Assembly (NCBI GenBank): GCA_020852755.1
Contig: JADZAF010000270.1
Span: 38,402 to 102,401, forward strand
Source of the DNA: Bryobacterales bacterium
GTDB taxonomy: Bacteria; Acidobacteriota; Terriglobia; Bryobacterales; Bryobacteraceae
Reading direction: 5' to 3'
DNA: 64,000 nt
Position numbers and translations under genes: made by a program. This document shows, in pieces, positions 1 through 8,007 of this stretch. Position 1 is the first letter of the stretch. Each line of letters opens with the position of its first letter. Under the pieces are notes generated by a model. It was not told where the DNA came from. It saw nothing but the letters and a program-made list of their open reading frames with translations, and did not search any database.

Positions 1-141
1 GACATCGAACGGGAAGTAGAGGAAATGATTGCCGGCGCGGTCGAGTTCGCCCTGGCGAGCCCGCTGCCGGATGCGGCCGAGGCGCTGCGCCACGTCTTTC
101 CCGAAGCGGCCGGAAGCGCGGAGGCGGTATGGGCGCGCTAG
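1..141 (+). CDS. 2-oxoacid dehydrogenase E1 alpha subunit, C-terminal end (partial)
   Basis: Only the last 46 codons lie in the window, read in frame 1 to a TAG at 139-141. The peptide (…IEREVEEMIAGAVEFALASP…) has the helical C-terminus usual for thiamine-diphosphate dehydrogenase alpha subunits, where a segment of this kind follows the E1 alpha catalytic core. The next gene begins 13 nt before this stop and encodes E1 beta, and E2 follows, so identity rests mainly on operon context. The order E1alpha-E1beta-E2 is that of acetoin or pyruvate dehydrogenase operons. The 5' part is outside the window, so substrate class cannot be judged here. Confidence 0.75.
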   Translation, partial: DIEREVEEMIAGAVEFALASPLPDAAEALRHVFPEAAGSAEAVWAR

Positions 142-1151
142 CGGGGCGGGCGGCGGCCCGCGAGATCACGTTCGTCGAAGCCACCGTGGAGGCCCTGCGC
201 GAGGAGATGCGCCGCGACCCGGCCATCTTCTACATGGGCGAGGGCATCGGGGCTCGGGGCGGGAATTTCACCCAGACCAAGGGCCTGTACGACGAGTTCG
301 GGCCGGAGCGCGTGCGTGACACGCCGATCTCCGAACTCGGTTTCACCGCCGCGGGGGTGGGTGCAGCCATGGCGGGCATGCACCCCGTGGCGGATCTCAT
401 GTTTGCCGACTTCATCGCCGAAGCCATGAGCCAGGTGGTCCACCAGGCGGCCAAGGTGCACTACATCTCCGGAGGGCGAATCGAGGTGCCGCTGATTGTC
501 CGGGCGGCCTTCGGCGTGGTCCGTTCGGCCGGGGCGCATCACTCGGGCAGCTTGTACCCCTGGTTCATGCACGTGCCGGGCTTGAAGGTGGCGGTGCCTT
601 CCAGCCCGGCTGACGCCAAGGGATTGTGGAAGACCGCGCTGCGAGAGCGCTGCCCGGTAATGATCTTCGAGCACAAGGGACTGTATAACCAGAAGGGCCC
701 GGTTCCCGAAGGAGAGTACCTGACGCCCTTCGGGCAGGCCGCTATCGCGCGCGCCGGCCGCGACGCCACCATAGCCGCAACCGCGCTGATGGTGCATAAG
801 TCCCTGCAGGCCGCATCCATCCTGGAAGGGGAAGGCATATCGGTTGAGGTGCTGGACCTGCGCACGCTGGTCCCGCTGGACGAAGAGTCGATCCTCAAGT
901 CGGTGGCCAGGACCGGCCGGCTGGTAATCGCCGACGAGGCTCACGAGACCTGCGGCGTGGGAGCCGAGATCGCGGCGCGGGTGGCGGCCAGAGGGTTCGA
1001 TTTCCTGGATGCCCCGATTGCGCGCGTGTCGATGCTGCAGGCGCCCCATCCTTTCAGTCCTCCCCTGGAGGCGGCGCTGCTGCCGTCTCCGGAGAAGATC
1101 GCGGCGGCCGTGCGGGCCGCGGTGAGGGGCGAGGAGGCGCATGCCGGTTGA
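129..1151 (+). CDS. 2-oxoacid (pyruvate/acetoin-type) dehydrogenase E1 beta subunit
   Basis: A 340-residue transketolase-like beta subunit that pairs with E1 alpha to decarboxylate a 2-oxoacid, or cleave acetoin, on thiamine diphosphate and pass the acyl group to E2 lipoamide. Length is typical (325-350). Visible family features are the N-terminal FVEATVEAL…MGEGIG segment, the central pyrimidine-binding part (DTPISELGFTAAGVGAAMAG) and the C-terminal transketolase domain with VEVLDLRTLVPLD and VIADEAHETCGVGAEIAA. The ATG at 129 overlaps the end of E1 alpha by 13 nt, and the 3' end overlaps E2 by 11 nt, so the three genes look translationally coupled. Whether the complex acts on acetoin, pyruvate or branched-chain oxoacids is not decided by what I can see; a single-lipoyl E2 and the absence of an E3 in view fit an acetoin-type complex. 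Confidence 0.93.
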   Translation: MGALAGRAAAREITFVEATVEALREEMRRDPAIFYMGEGIGARGGNFTQTKGLYDEFGPERVRDTPISELGFTAAGVGAAMAGMHPVADLMFADFIAEAMSQVVHQAAKVHYISGGRIEVPLIVRAAFGVVRSAGAHHSGSLYPWFMHVPGLKVAVPSSPADAKGLWKTALRERCPVMIFEHKGLYNQKGPVPEGEYLTPFGQAAIARAGRDATIAATALMVHKSLQAASILEGEGISVEVLDLRTLVPLDEESILKSVARTGRLVIADEAHETCGVGAEIAARVAARGFDFLDAPIARVSMLQAPHPFSPPLEAALLPSPEKIAAAVRAAVRGEEAHAG

Positions 1152-2292
1152 CCTGGTGATGCCGCAACTCGGTCTCACCATGACCGAGGGCAAGCTGCTG
1201 CGATGGTGCAAGCAGGTGGGGCAGACATTCGAGGCCGGCGAACCCCTGTTCGAGGTGGAGACCGACAAATCCAACATGGAGGTCGAAGCCAGCGAGGCCG
1301 GAACGCTGATTGAGGCCATGCCGCCGGCGGACGACCCGCTGCCCGTGGCTCACGTGATCGGCCGCTATCTGCGGCGAGGCGAGAGCCTGGAGACCGCTGC
1401 CGGCGCCCTGGAGAGCCCGGCGCGGGTACGGCGGCCGGCATCGCCGCGCGCGCGGGCGGCCGCCCGCAGGCTGGGCGTCGATCTGGCGGCAATTTCCGCA
1501 GCAGGCGGGCGGATCGTGGAAGCCGATGTCCTGCGGGCCGCGGAGGCGCAGGCTCCGGCGGTGGAACTCCCGGCGCCCGCCGGGCGGACGGCGCCGGTTC
1601 CCAAGCTGCGCCGCGTCATCGCCGAGCGCATGACCGCGAGTTTCCGGACCGCGCCCCACTTCTACGTTACGCGCGAAGTGGATGCGGGAGAACTTCTGGC
1701 CGTCAAGCGCACCTATCAGGCGGCTTTGGAAAAGCGCGGCCTGCCGGCCTTGAGTCTGACCGACCTGCTATTGAAAGCGGTGGCGCTGGCCGTCCGGGAT
1801 CACCCGGCGGTCAATGCCGGCTGGGTGGACGGGGAGATTCGCCCGCATCGCGGGGTGAACATCGGCCTGGCCGTCGCCCTGGAGGACGGGCTGACCGTTC
1901 CCGTTCTGCGCGAGGTCGATCGATCGGAGATCACTGAACTGGCCCGCCGGCGGCAGTCGCTGGTGGAGCGGGCCCGTGCTTCGCGGCTGCGGCCGGACGA
2001 CATGGGCGACGCCGGCGCCACTCTTTCCAACCTCGGCATGTACGGGGTGGACCAGTTCCAGGCCATTCTGAATCCGCCGGAAAGCGTTCTGGTGGCCGCC
2101 GGCCGCGTGCGCGAGCGGGTGGTCGCGGTGAAGGGCGCGGCGGCGGTCCGGCCGACTTTGTTCGTGACGGTGACCGCCGACCACCGGGTGATCGATGGCG
2201 TGCAGGCCGCCCGCTTCCTGGCGAGTGTGGCGGAGGCGCTGGAAAACCCGGGCCTGCTGCTGCTGCCCCCGGAGAGTCAAGCGAAATCTTGA
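1141..2292 (+). CDS. Dihydrolipoamide acyltransferase (E2) of 2-oxoacid dehydrogenase complex
   Basis: A 383-residue E2 core enzyme. Residues 1-75 form one lipoyl domain with the lipoylated lysine in ETDKSNMEV (K43). Residues about 95-135 form a peripheral-subunit-binding domain (ASPRARAAARRLGVDL…GRIVEADVL), which docks E1/E3. Residues about 150-383 form the catalytic domain, ending in DHRVIDG (H348, D352), the expected acyltransferase signature. The ATG at 1141 lies inside the E1 beta reading frame (11-nt overlap). It is shorter than multi-lipoyl E2p proteins, which fits acetoin-dehydrogenase-type or Gram-positive-like E2. A convergent SDR gene ends 7 nt downstream. Confidence 0.93.
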   Translation: MPVDLVMPQLGLTMTEGKLLRWCKQVGQTFEAGEPLFEVETDKSNMEVEASEAGTLIEAMPPADDPLPVAHVIGRYLRRGESLETAAGALESPARVRRPASPRARAAARRLGVDLAAISAAGGRIVEADVLRAAEAQAPAVELPAPAGRTAPVPKLRRVIAERMTASFRTAPHFYVTREVDAGELLAVKRTYQAALEKRGLPALSLTDLLLKAVALAVRDHPAVNAGWVDGEIRPHRGVNIGLAVALEDGLTVPVLREVDRSEITELARRRQSLVERARASRLRPDDMGDAGATLSNLGMYGVDQFQAILNPPESVLVAAGRVRERVVAVKGAAAVRPTLFVTVTADHRVIDGVQAARFLASVAEALENPGLLLLPPESQAKS

Positions 2293-2299
2293 GCGGACT

Positions 2300-3115
2300 T
2301 CACCAGTCGCGGGCGAAACCGGCCGTCCAGCCGCCGTCCACGACCATGACGGCGCCGGTCATGTAGGAAGACGCATCCGATGCCAGGAACAGCGCGGCGG
2401 AAGCGATTTCCTCGGGAGCGCCCGGCCGGCCGAGCGGGATGTGGCTCAACAGGTCCGCCGCCAAAGCCTGTTTCTCCGGATTGTAGAACAAAGCCGTGGT
2501 GCCGCGGGTGAGGATGGAGCCGGGCGCGATGGCATTCGCGCGGATGCCGAGGGGCGCCAGCTCGAGCGCGATGGAGCGCGTGAAATGGAGCACGGCGGCC
2601 TTGGCGGCCGCGAAAGCCGATTGGAGGCGGATGGGCACCACGCCCATGATCGAGGCGATGTTGATGATGACGCCCGCCCTGCGCGCCGCCATACCGGGAG
2701 CCACCACGCGGCAGCCATGAAACACGCCGTCCAGATCCACCGAAAGGATGCGCCGCCATTCGCACTCGTCGTATTCGTGGATGGGCCGCCTTTGTTCGCC
2801 GGGCGTGTTCACACCGGCGTTGTTCACCAGGATATCGATGCGGCCGAAGCGCTCTTCGGCGGCCGCGGCGAGGTGTTCCACCTCCTCGCGCCGGCTGACG
2901 TCCGCGGGGATGAACTCGGCTTCCGCGCCGAGCTGCCGGGCCTCCTCGACGGTCGACCCGCCGCGGCCTTCCAGGTCGTTGACGGCGAGCGAGGCTCCGT
3001 TGGCCGCATAGGCCAGCGCGATGGCACGGCCGATACCGTCGCCGGCGCCGGTCACAAGAGCGGCCTTGCCCCGCAGATCGACGCGCAGGCCATGGTTGGG
3101 CGGAGTAATGGGCAT
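2300..3115 (-). CDS. SDR-family oxidoreductase with Phe in place of the catalytic Tyr
   Basis: A 271-residue classical short-chain dehydrogenase/reductase. The Rossmann dinucleotide motif TGAGDGIG lies at residues 23-30, NNAG at 98-101, and the structural PG after the active site is present. The active-site serine (S155 in NIASIMG) and lysine (K172) are in place, but the residue at the YxxxK tyrosine position is Phe: the codons read Q-S-A-F-A-A-A-K (F168, codon TTC on the minus strand). In the family this tyrosine is the general acid/base, so the protein may have lost redox activity, use another residue, or act as a binding protein. It ends 7 nt from E2 (convergent) and starts 89 nt from a divergent, intact SDR at 3205, with which it probably shares a promoter region. 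Confidence 0.88.
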   Translation of the reverse strand: MPITPPNHGLRVDLRGKAALVTGAGDGIGRAIALAYAANGASLAVNDLEGRGGSTVEEARQLGAEAEFIPADVSRREEVEHLAAAAEERFGRIDILVNNAGVNTPGEQRRPIHEYDECEWRRILSVDLDGVFHGCRVVAPGMAARRAGVIINIASIMGVVPIRLQSAFAAAKAAVLHFTRSIALELAPLGIRANAIAPGSILTRGTTALFYNPEKQALAADLLSHIPLGRPGAPEEIASAALFLASDASSYMTGAVMVVDGGWTAGFARDW

Positions 3116-3204
3116 CTCCTTCGATTAGCACTCGCCCCCGGCGCTGTCAATGTCCCGGCAGTGACGGAGGCTAACGGTCATTTGATCCATAGAACGGAGC
3201 CGAC

Positions 3205-4041
3205 ATGAATACGCGATTCCTCGGAAAGAAAGTGATTGTCACCGGATCGGGCACGGGTATCGGGCGCGAGATCGCCCTCGAATTCGGCCGCCAGGGCGCC
3301 GACGTGGCGCTGCACTACGCCCACAGCGGCGCGGGCGCGGACAGCGCCGCCGGGGAGATACGCGCCATGGGAAGAAGAGCCGAGGCCTTCGGCGCCGACC
3401 TCGCCGGCCTGGAGAATGTATTCCAATTCGCCGGCCGCGCCCTGGATTTCCTGGGGGGCGTGGACTGCCTGATCAACAACTCCGGCATCACCATGAACAA
3501 GCCGCTGCTGAAGGTGACGCCCGAGCAGTATGACGTGATCTACAACGTCAATGTCCGGGCGCAGTTCTTCCTGATGCAGCGGGCGGCTGCCTACATGGTG
3601 GAACACGGCGGCGGGGCGATCGTGAATCTCACCTCGGTCCACGGCCTGGCGGGCGCCCCGGAGCATTCCGTGTACGCGGGCACCAAAGGCGCCATCATCG
3701 CGCAAACCCGCGTGCTGGGAATCGAACTGGCGCACAAGGGCGTGCGTGTCAATGCCATCGCGCCCGGCTGGGTGGTAGTGGAGAACCATAGCAGGGCGGT
3801 GCCGGGGAGCACCGTGGAATCGGCCATGGAAGGCGCCAGGGATGCCGTGCCGTTGGGCCGCCCGGGGTTCCCGGTGGAGATCGCCAAGCTCGCCACGTTC
3901 CTTTGCTCGGACGATGCCCAGTTCATTGTCGGCCAGACCATCGTGGCAGACGGCGGCACCACCGCGCTGATGTCCCTGATCCGCGACTTTCGGAGCGAAT
4001 CCAGCGCCCGCTTCGGGACCGGATATGTCCCGGGGGTGTGA
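3205..4041 (+). CDS. SDR-family oxidoreductase (FabG/glucose-dehydrogenase-like)
   Basis: A 278-residue NAD(P)-dependent classical SDR. Residues 13-20 read TGSGTGIG (cofactor glycine motif), 91-94 read NNSG, and the catalytic triad is complete with S144, Y157 and K161 (SVYAGTK). The C-terminus carries the usual …GQTIVADGGTTA segment. This family oxidises sugars, sugar acids or polyols, and its neighbours (lactonase-like hydrolase, sugar-acid dehydratase, aldolase) suggest a sugar or sugar-acid substrate; that is inference. It starts at an ATG preceded by ACGGAG and is followed after 12 nt by the next gene, whose Shine-Dalgarno overlaps this stop codon, so 3205-5894 looks like one operon of three genes. 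Confidence 0.92.
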   Translation: MNTRFLGKKVIVTGSGTGIGREIALEFGRQGADVALHYAHSGAGADSAAGEIRAMGRRAEAFGADLAGLENVFQFAGRALDFLGGVDCLINNSGITMNKPLLKVTPEQYDVIYNVNVRAQFFLMQRAAAYMVEHGGGAIVNLTSVHGLAGAPEHSVYAGTKGAIIAQTRVLGIELAHKGVRVNAIAPGWVVVENHSRAVPGSTVESAMEGARDAVPLGRPGFPVEIAKLATFLCSDDAQFIVGQTIVADGGTTALMSLIRDFRSESSARFGTGYVPGV

Positions 4042-4053
4042 AAGGAGGCGGCC

Positions 4054-5124
4054 TTGAACTACAGGGACCTGACTGCGTCGCTGGAGGGGGCGGGCAAACC
4101 CACCCGGGCGATCCTGGCCGCGGATGGAGGACGGATTCTCCTGCTGCCGCACGGCGGGCGCGTGATCGGCCTGTTTGCCGCGGGAGACGACGAGAACTTC
4201 TACTGGACCCACCCGGCGCTCGAATCGGCCGCCGCGGCGCGGAACTTCTATGCCGGCGGCGAATGGGAGAATTCGGGCGGAGACCGCACCTGGATCGCGC
4301 CCGAGCTGGATATCTTCTTTCCGCGTTACCCCGACCTGGATCCTTCCGGCTACTTCCAGCCGCGGCAACTCGACCCCGGCTGCTACCGGGTGGAGGAATG
4401 TGACGGCGCACCGGAATTGGTGAGCCGGCTCTCCCTGGACCTGTACCGTTCGAAGGGCAGGGTGGATCTGGAGGTGCGGAAACGGGTCACGCCGGCGGCC
4501 AACCCGCTGCGGCATGAAACGGATCCGGCTGACGCCGGCCGGGTCCGGTATGCGGGCTACAGCCAGCGGACGTCGCTGGCGATCACGGGCGGCCAGGGGC
4601 GCGTGGGACTCTGGAGCCTGCTGCAGATGCCGCACGGCGGCAAGATGATCATCCCCACCTATTCCCGAAGCGAGCCGCGCCTGTACTTCGGCTCGATTCC
4701 CGCCGCGGACCTCGAGGTGTCGGGCCGGGCGGTGCGCTGGCGGATGCACGCGCGCGGCGCGCACAAGATCGGGGTCCGCGCCGTCGCGGCGGCCGGCCGG
4801 GCCGGCTACTGCTGTGGCTCGGGCGAACGGGCCAGCCTGGTCATCCGGAACTTCAAGGTGGACCCTTCCGGGGAGTACGCCGATGCGCCGGCGGAACAAC
4901 CGCATGAGCCGGGCGACGCCGTTCAGGCGTGCAGCGTGGACAATGCGATGGGGAGCTTCAGCGAGCTGGAATACCACGTCCCGGCGATCGGCGGCGGCAC
5001 GGGGCGCCTTCACTGCGAGGACGTGAGCGAGGTATGGGCGTTCCGCGGTCCCCGCGCCGCCCTGGATCGCATCCGGGAGAAGCTTCTGGGAGACTACGAC
5101 GAGACGTTGAGGCAACGACTATGA
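4054..5124 (+). CDS. DUF6786-like protein, probably carbohydrate-related
   Basis: A 356-residue protein without signal peptide. The start is TTG (4054), chosen because AAAGGAGG at 4041-4048 sits 5 nt upstream and overlaps the previous stop. The sequence is rich in beta strands and aromatic residues (ENFYWTHPAL at about 48-57, IFFPRYPDLDPSGYF), and resembles the family annotated DUF6786 in Acidobacteriota and Planctomycetes, which has an aldose-epimerase-like beta-sandwich look. No catalytic motif can be assigned. Its stop overlaps the start of the UlaG-like hydrolase (ATGA), so the two are likely co-translated. A role in sugar recognition or mutarotation is a guess from context only. Confidence 0.7.
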   Translation: MNYRDLTASLEGAGKPTRAILAADGGRILLLPHGGRVIGLFAAGDDENFYWTHPALESAAAARNFYAGGEWENSGGDRTWIAPELDIFFPRYPDLDPSGYFQPRQLDPGCYRVEECDGAPELVSRLSLDLYRSKGRVDLEVRKRVTPAANPLRHETDPADAGRVRYAGYSQRTSLAITGGQGRVGLWSLLQMPHGGKMIIPTYSRSEPRLYFGSIPAADLEVSGRAVRWRMHARGAHKIGVRAVAAAGRAGYCCGSGERASLVIRNFKVDPSGEYADAPAEQPHEPGDAVQACSVDNAMGSFSELEYHVPAIGGGTGRLHCEDVSEVWAFRGPRAALDRIREKLLGDYDETLRQRL

Positions 5125-5894
5125 CGGCCCTGGCATCCGACATCCGGCAAACCTCCGTGGAGCCCGGCACGCTGGCCATCTTCTGGCTCGGGCAGGCGGG
5201 TTTCGCGTTCAAGAACAGCGCGGGAAAAGTGGTCTATGTGGATCCGTACCTTTCCGACGCGGTGGAGCGGGTCTACGGCTTCAAGCGCATGATGGCCTGC
5301 CCGATCGCGGCAGACGAGGTGGAGGCCGACCTGGTGGTGTGTACCCACGAGCATCTCGACCATACGGACACCGACGCCATTCCGGTCATCGCGCGCCGCA
5401 CGGCGGCGCGCTTCGCCGGCCCGTCCGAATGCACTACGCTTTTCCGCCAGATGGGTCTGACCGCCGACCGCTGCCTCCTGCTGGAAGAAGGAAAGCGGGC
5501 GGAGGCGGCCGGCGTCGGCGTCACGGGAGTGTACGCCGACCACGGCACGCTGGCGCCCGGCGCGCTGGGGGTGGTTCTGGATTTCGGCGGCATCCGCGTC
5601 TACCACTCCGGCGACACCGCCTACCGTCCGGACCGGTTTCAGTACGCCGCCTCGCTCCGCCCGGACGTGTTGATTCCGTGCATCAACGGCGCCTACGGCA
5701 ACATGGATGCCCGCGAGGCGGCTCTGATGGTGCGCGACATCAATCCCGGTCTCGCCATCGCTTCGCACTTCTGGATGTTCGTCGAACACGGCGGCGACCC
5801 GGCCCGGTTCCTGGAAAGCTGCGCCGCGGAGGCGCCCGGCGTCAAAGCGATCGTCATGAAGCCGGGAGAGCGCTGCCTCGTGACCGGACCGTAA
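5121..5894 (+). CDS. Metallo-beta-lactamase-fold hydrolase, UlaG (L-ascorbate-6-P lactonase)-like
   Basis: A 257-residue MBL-fold enzyme. The metal-binding motif THEHLDHTD (about residues 75-83), a later DH (YADHG) and YHSGDTAY are present, the last being the usual GDT turn with a metal-bridging aspartate. IASHFWMFVEHGGDP supplies a C-terminal histidine. UlaG and its relatives open the lactone of sugar acids, and this protein has the compact UlaG-type layout rather than glyoxalase II or RNase Z features. The ATG at 5121 overlaps the preceding TGA (ATGA), indicating translational coupling. A lactonase next to sugar oxidoreductases and, convergently, a sugar-acid dehydratase and aldolase would fit an oxidative sugar pathway; the actual substrate is unknown. 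Confidence 0.88.
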   Translation: MTALASDIRQTSVEPGTLAIFWLGQAGFAFKNSAGKVVYVDPYLSDAVERVYGFKRMMACPIAADEVEADLVVCTHEHLDHTDTDAIPVIARRTAARFAGPSECTTLFRQMGLTADRCLLLEEGKRAEAAGVGVTGVYADHGTLAPGALGVVLDFGGIRVYHSGDTAYRPDRFQYAASLRPDVLIPCINGAYGNMDAREAALMVRDINPGLAIASHFWMFVEHGGDPARFLESCAAEAPGVKAIVMKPGERCLVTGP

Positions 5895-5945
5895 GGGCCG
5901 AAGCCGGCCGGCGGCCGGTACGGAACCCGCTCCCAGCCCGGCGCT

Positions 5946-6947
5946 CTAGGAGGCCGCCGCGCGCGCGGCTGCCACGCCGTTGACCACGTTGACCGGGGCT
6001 CCACCCTCGAGAACCCGCCGCACGATCGAGGCGGCGCCCGATCGCATGTCGACGACCGATTCCACCGAATAGAAGGCGGCGTGCGGCGTGAGGAGGCAGT
6101 TGGAGTGAGCCAGGAGTTCGGGCGCAAATGCGGGTTCGTTTTCCACCACGTCCAGGGCCGCGCCGCCCAGCGCGCCGCGCCCGAGCGCGGCCGCCAGCGC
6201 CCGTTCCTGCACCAGCGGGCCGCGCGCGGTATTCACCAGAAGCGCGCCCGGTTTCATGCGAGCCAGCTCCGGCTCTCCGATCATGCCGCGCGTTTCCGCA
6301 GTGAGCGGTGCATGCAGCGTCACCACGTCCGCGGCGGCCAGCAGTTCGGCCAGCGAGCCGGCCCGCTCCACGCCCAAGGCCTTTTCGTACCCGCTGGCCA
6401 GGTACGGGTCGTAGAAAACCACGCGGAAGCCGAAGGCCTTGGCCCGCAGCGCGGCGGCGCTGCCGATTCTCCCGCATCCCACCACGCCGAAGCACTGCCC
6501 GCGAATGCGATGCGTGGGAAGGGCCGCCTGCCAGGACCACTGGCCCGACGCCGCGCTGCCGGCGCAGGCCTTCAGGCGCCGCTCCAGCGCCAGGGTGAGC
6601 ATCAGGGCGTGGTCGGCTACTTCCTCGGTGCCGTAGTCCGGCACGTTGCAGACCGGGATGCCCAGCGAGGCGGCAGCCTCCGTGTCCACGTTGTCGTAGC
6701 CCACACCGGCCCGCACGACCACGCGCAGGCGGCCCGAATCCTCCCTCAGCGCGCGGGAGATCTTCGGAAGCGGCGAGAAAACGATGAAGGCCGCGGCGCT
6801 GCGCAGCAGTTCCCGGTCCTGCCGAGGATCGTCCACCAGGGCAGGCCGGATGTCTGCGGCTTCACCCAGAACGCCGCGCTCCAGTTCGAGGCTCCCGATA
6901 GGGGGCGACAGGGCGCTGTCGATCAGGCAGACCAGCGGTTTAGACAT
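5946..6947 (-). CDS. D-isomer-specific 2-hydroxyacid dehydrogenase
   Basis: A 333-residue NAD(P)-dependent enzyme of the D-2-hydroxyacid dehydrogenase (SerA/CtBP-like) family. The NAD-binding motif GCGRIG is at 157-162, followed by the acidic residue of the ribose-binding strand (FYDPY). The catalytic Arg, Glu and His are all visible: R242 in NTARG, E271 in ENEP, H289 in LTPHAAF. It reduces or oxidises a 2-oxo/2-hydroxy acid. It is the last gene of a minus-strand run (PLP lyase, enolase-superfamily dehydratase, DapA-like aldolase, this gene), with a 39-nt gap to the aldolase, so reduction of the 2-oxoacid aldolase product is a reasonable role. Unlike its three upstream neighbours it has no Tat leader. 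Confidence 0.92.
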   Translation of the reverse strand: MSKPLVCLIDSALSPPIGSLELERGVLGEAADIRPALVDDPRQDRELLRSAAAFIVFSPLPKISRALREDSGRLRVVVRAGVGYDNVDTEAAASLGIPVCNVPDYGTEEVADHALMLTLALERRLKACAGSAASGQWSWQAALPTHRIRGQCFGVVGCGRIGSAAALRAKAFGFRVVFYDPYLASGYEKALGVERAGSLAELLAAADVVTLHAPLTAETRGMIGEPELARMKPGALLVNTARGPLVQERALAAALGRGALGGAALDVVENEPAFAPELLAHSNCLLTPHAAFYSVESVVDMRSGAASIVRRVLEGGAPVNVVNGVAAARAAAS

Positions 6948-6986
6948 GTCGGCATGGTTCCTTTCATTGGCCGGCGGCGCCGCCGG

Positions 6987-7988
6987 TCATTTCTTCCAGG
7001 TCATCAGGGGCGCAAGGTCCTTGAGGATCTCGTCGAGGTAGCGGGAAGCTGTCTCATCCATGGGCATGGGCCCGTTGCGTTTCAGCGGACAGTCGATAAC
7101 ACCCCGGCGATAGAGCACTTCCTTGTAACAGCCGCTCAGCGGGGATTCGAAAAAGAACAGGGGCGCCATCTCCTTATAGATGTGCATGGCGCGCGCCCTG
7201 TCACCTTTCTCGAGCGCGTTCCAGAGGGCCACCACCACGTCGGTGACATGGCAGCCGGGCATCTGGCCGGCGCAGCCGCGGCGATGCTCTTCGATCAGGT
7301 AGCGCCCGCCGGCGCCGCCGAACACGCCTTTGCAGAGCCCGGCCCCTCGCTTGAGGATGGCGGTCGTCCGGAAAGTGCTGGGCGAGGTCTCCTCCTTGAT
7401 GTACCTGACGTATTCAATCTCACGGCACATCCGCAGCATGAATTCCACGGACAGGGGGGTGCCGACCGGAGGGTCGTGATCCTGCAGGAACACCGGCAAG
7501 CGGCCGGCTTCGGCGATTCGCCGGTAGAAATTGAAGATCACTTCCTCGCTCTGCACGCCGCGGGGAGGCATGGCGATCACGGCGTCGGCGCCGATTTCGC
7601 GGGCGTGCGCGGCAAACCGCCCGGCATGCTCCTGGGTGGACGCGTTCACGCCGATCACCACCGGCACGCGGCCGGCATTCCGTTCCACCAAAACCTGGTC
7701 CAGCCGGAGGCGCTCGTCGTCGCTCAAGGCCGACCACTCGCTGGCGTTCACGGGAAACACCAGGCCGTGCGCCCCGCAGGCGACACAGAAGTCGACCACC
7801 CGGCGGAAGCCGGGGATGTCAAGATCGCCGTTCGGCCGGAAAGGCGTCGAGGGAATGGTGTATACGCCGCGGAAGGGTTCTTTCGCGGAGGCGGCGGGCA
7901 GGCTTGCGGAGAGCACGGCCGCGCCCGCGGCCGTTTTGAGGAAATCGCGCCGGCGCGGCCGCGCCATCTCGCTCGCGTTGGGGTTCAT
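6987..7988 (-). CDS. DapA-family aldolase/lyase with Tat signal peptide
   Basis: A 333-residue dihydrodipicolinate synthase/N-acetylneuraminate lyase-superfamily protein. The start chosen is the ATG giving MNPNASEMARPRRRDFLKTAAGAA…; residues 11-35 form a twin-arginine leader (RRRDFLK, hydrophobic run, ASA). The Schiff-base lysine is K198 (RYIKEE). The tyrosine that shuttles protons in DHDPS (LYN/LYD-P motif) is replaced by Gln (VFLQDHD, Q169), and the carboxylate-binding GTTGE loop is degenerate (PVNASE). This is therefore not DHDPS; 2-keto-3-deoxy sugar-acid aldolase or dehydratase is likelier, in keeping with the dehydratase gene 19 nt upstream. A Tat leader on this cytoplasmic superfamily is unusual, and cleavage was not tested. 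Confidence 0.88.
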   Translation of the reverse strand: MNPNASEMARPRRRDFLKTAAGAAVLSASLPAASAKEPFRGVYTIPSTPFRPNGDLDIPGFRRVVDFCVACGAHGLVFPVNASEWSALSDDERLRLDQVLVERNAGRVPVVIGVNASTQEHAGRFAAHAREIGADAVIAMPPRGVQSEEVIFNFYRRIAEAGRLPVFLQDHDPPVGTPLSVEFMLRMCREIEYVRYIKEETSPSTFRTTAILKRGAGLCKGVFGGAGGRYLIEEHRRGCAGQMPGCHVTDVVVALWNALEKGDRARAMHIYKEMAPLFFFESPLSGCYKEVLYRRGVIDCPLKRNGPMPMDETASRYLDEILKDLAPLMTWKK

Positions 7989-8007
7989 CGTGGGATGCCT
8001 CTCGCTC

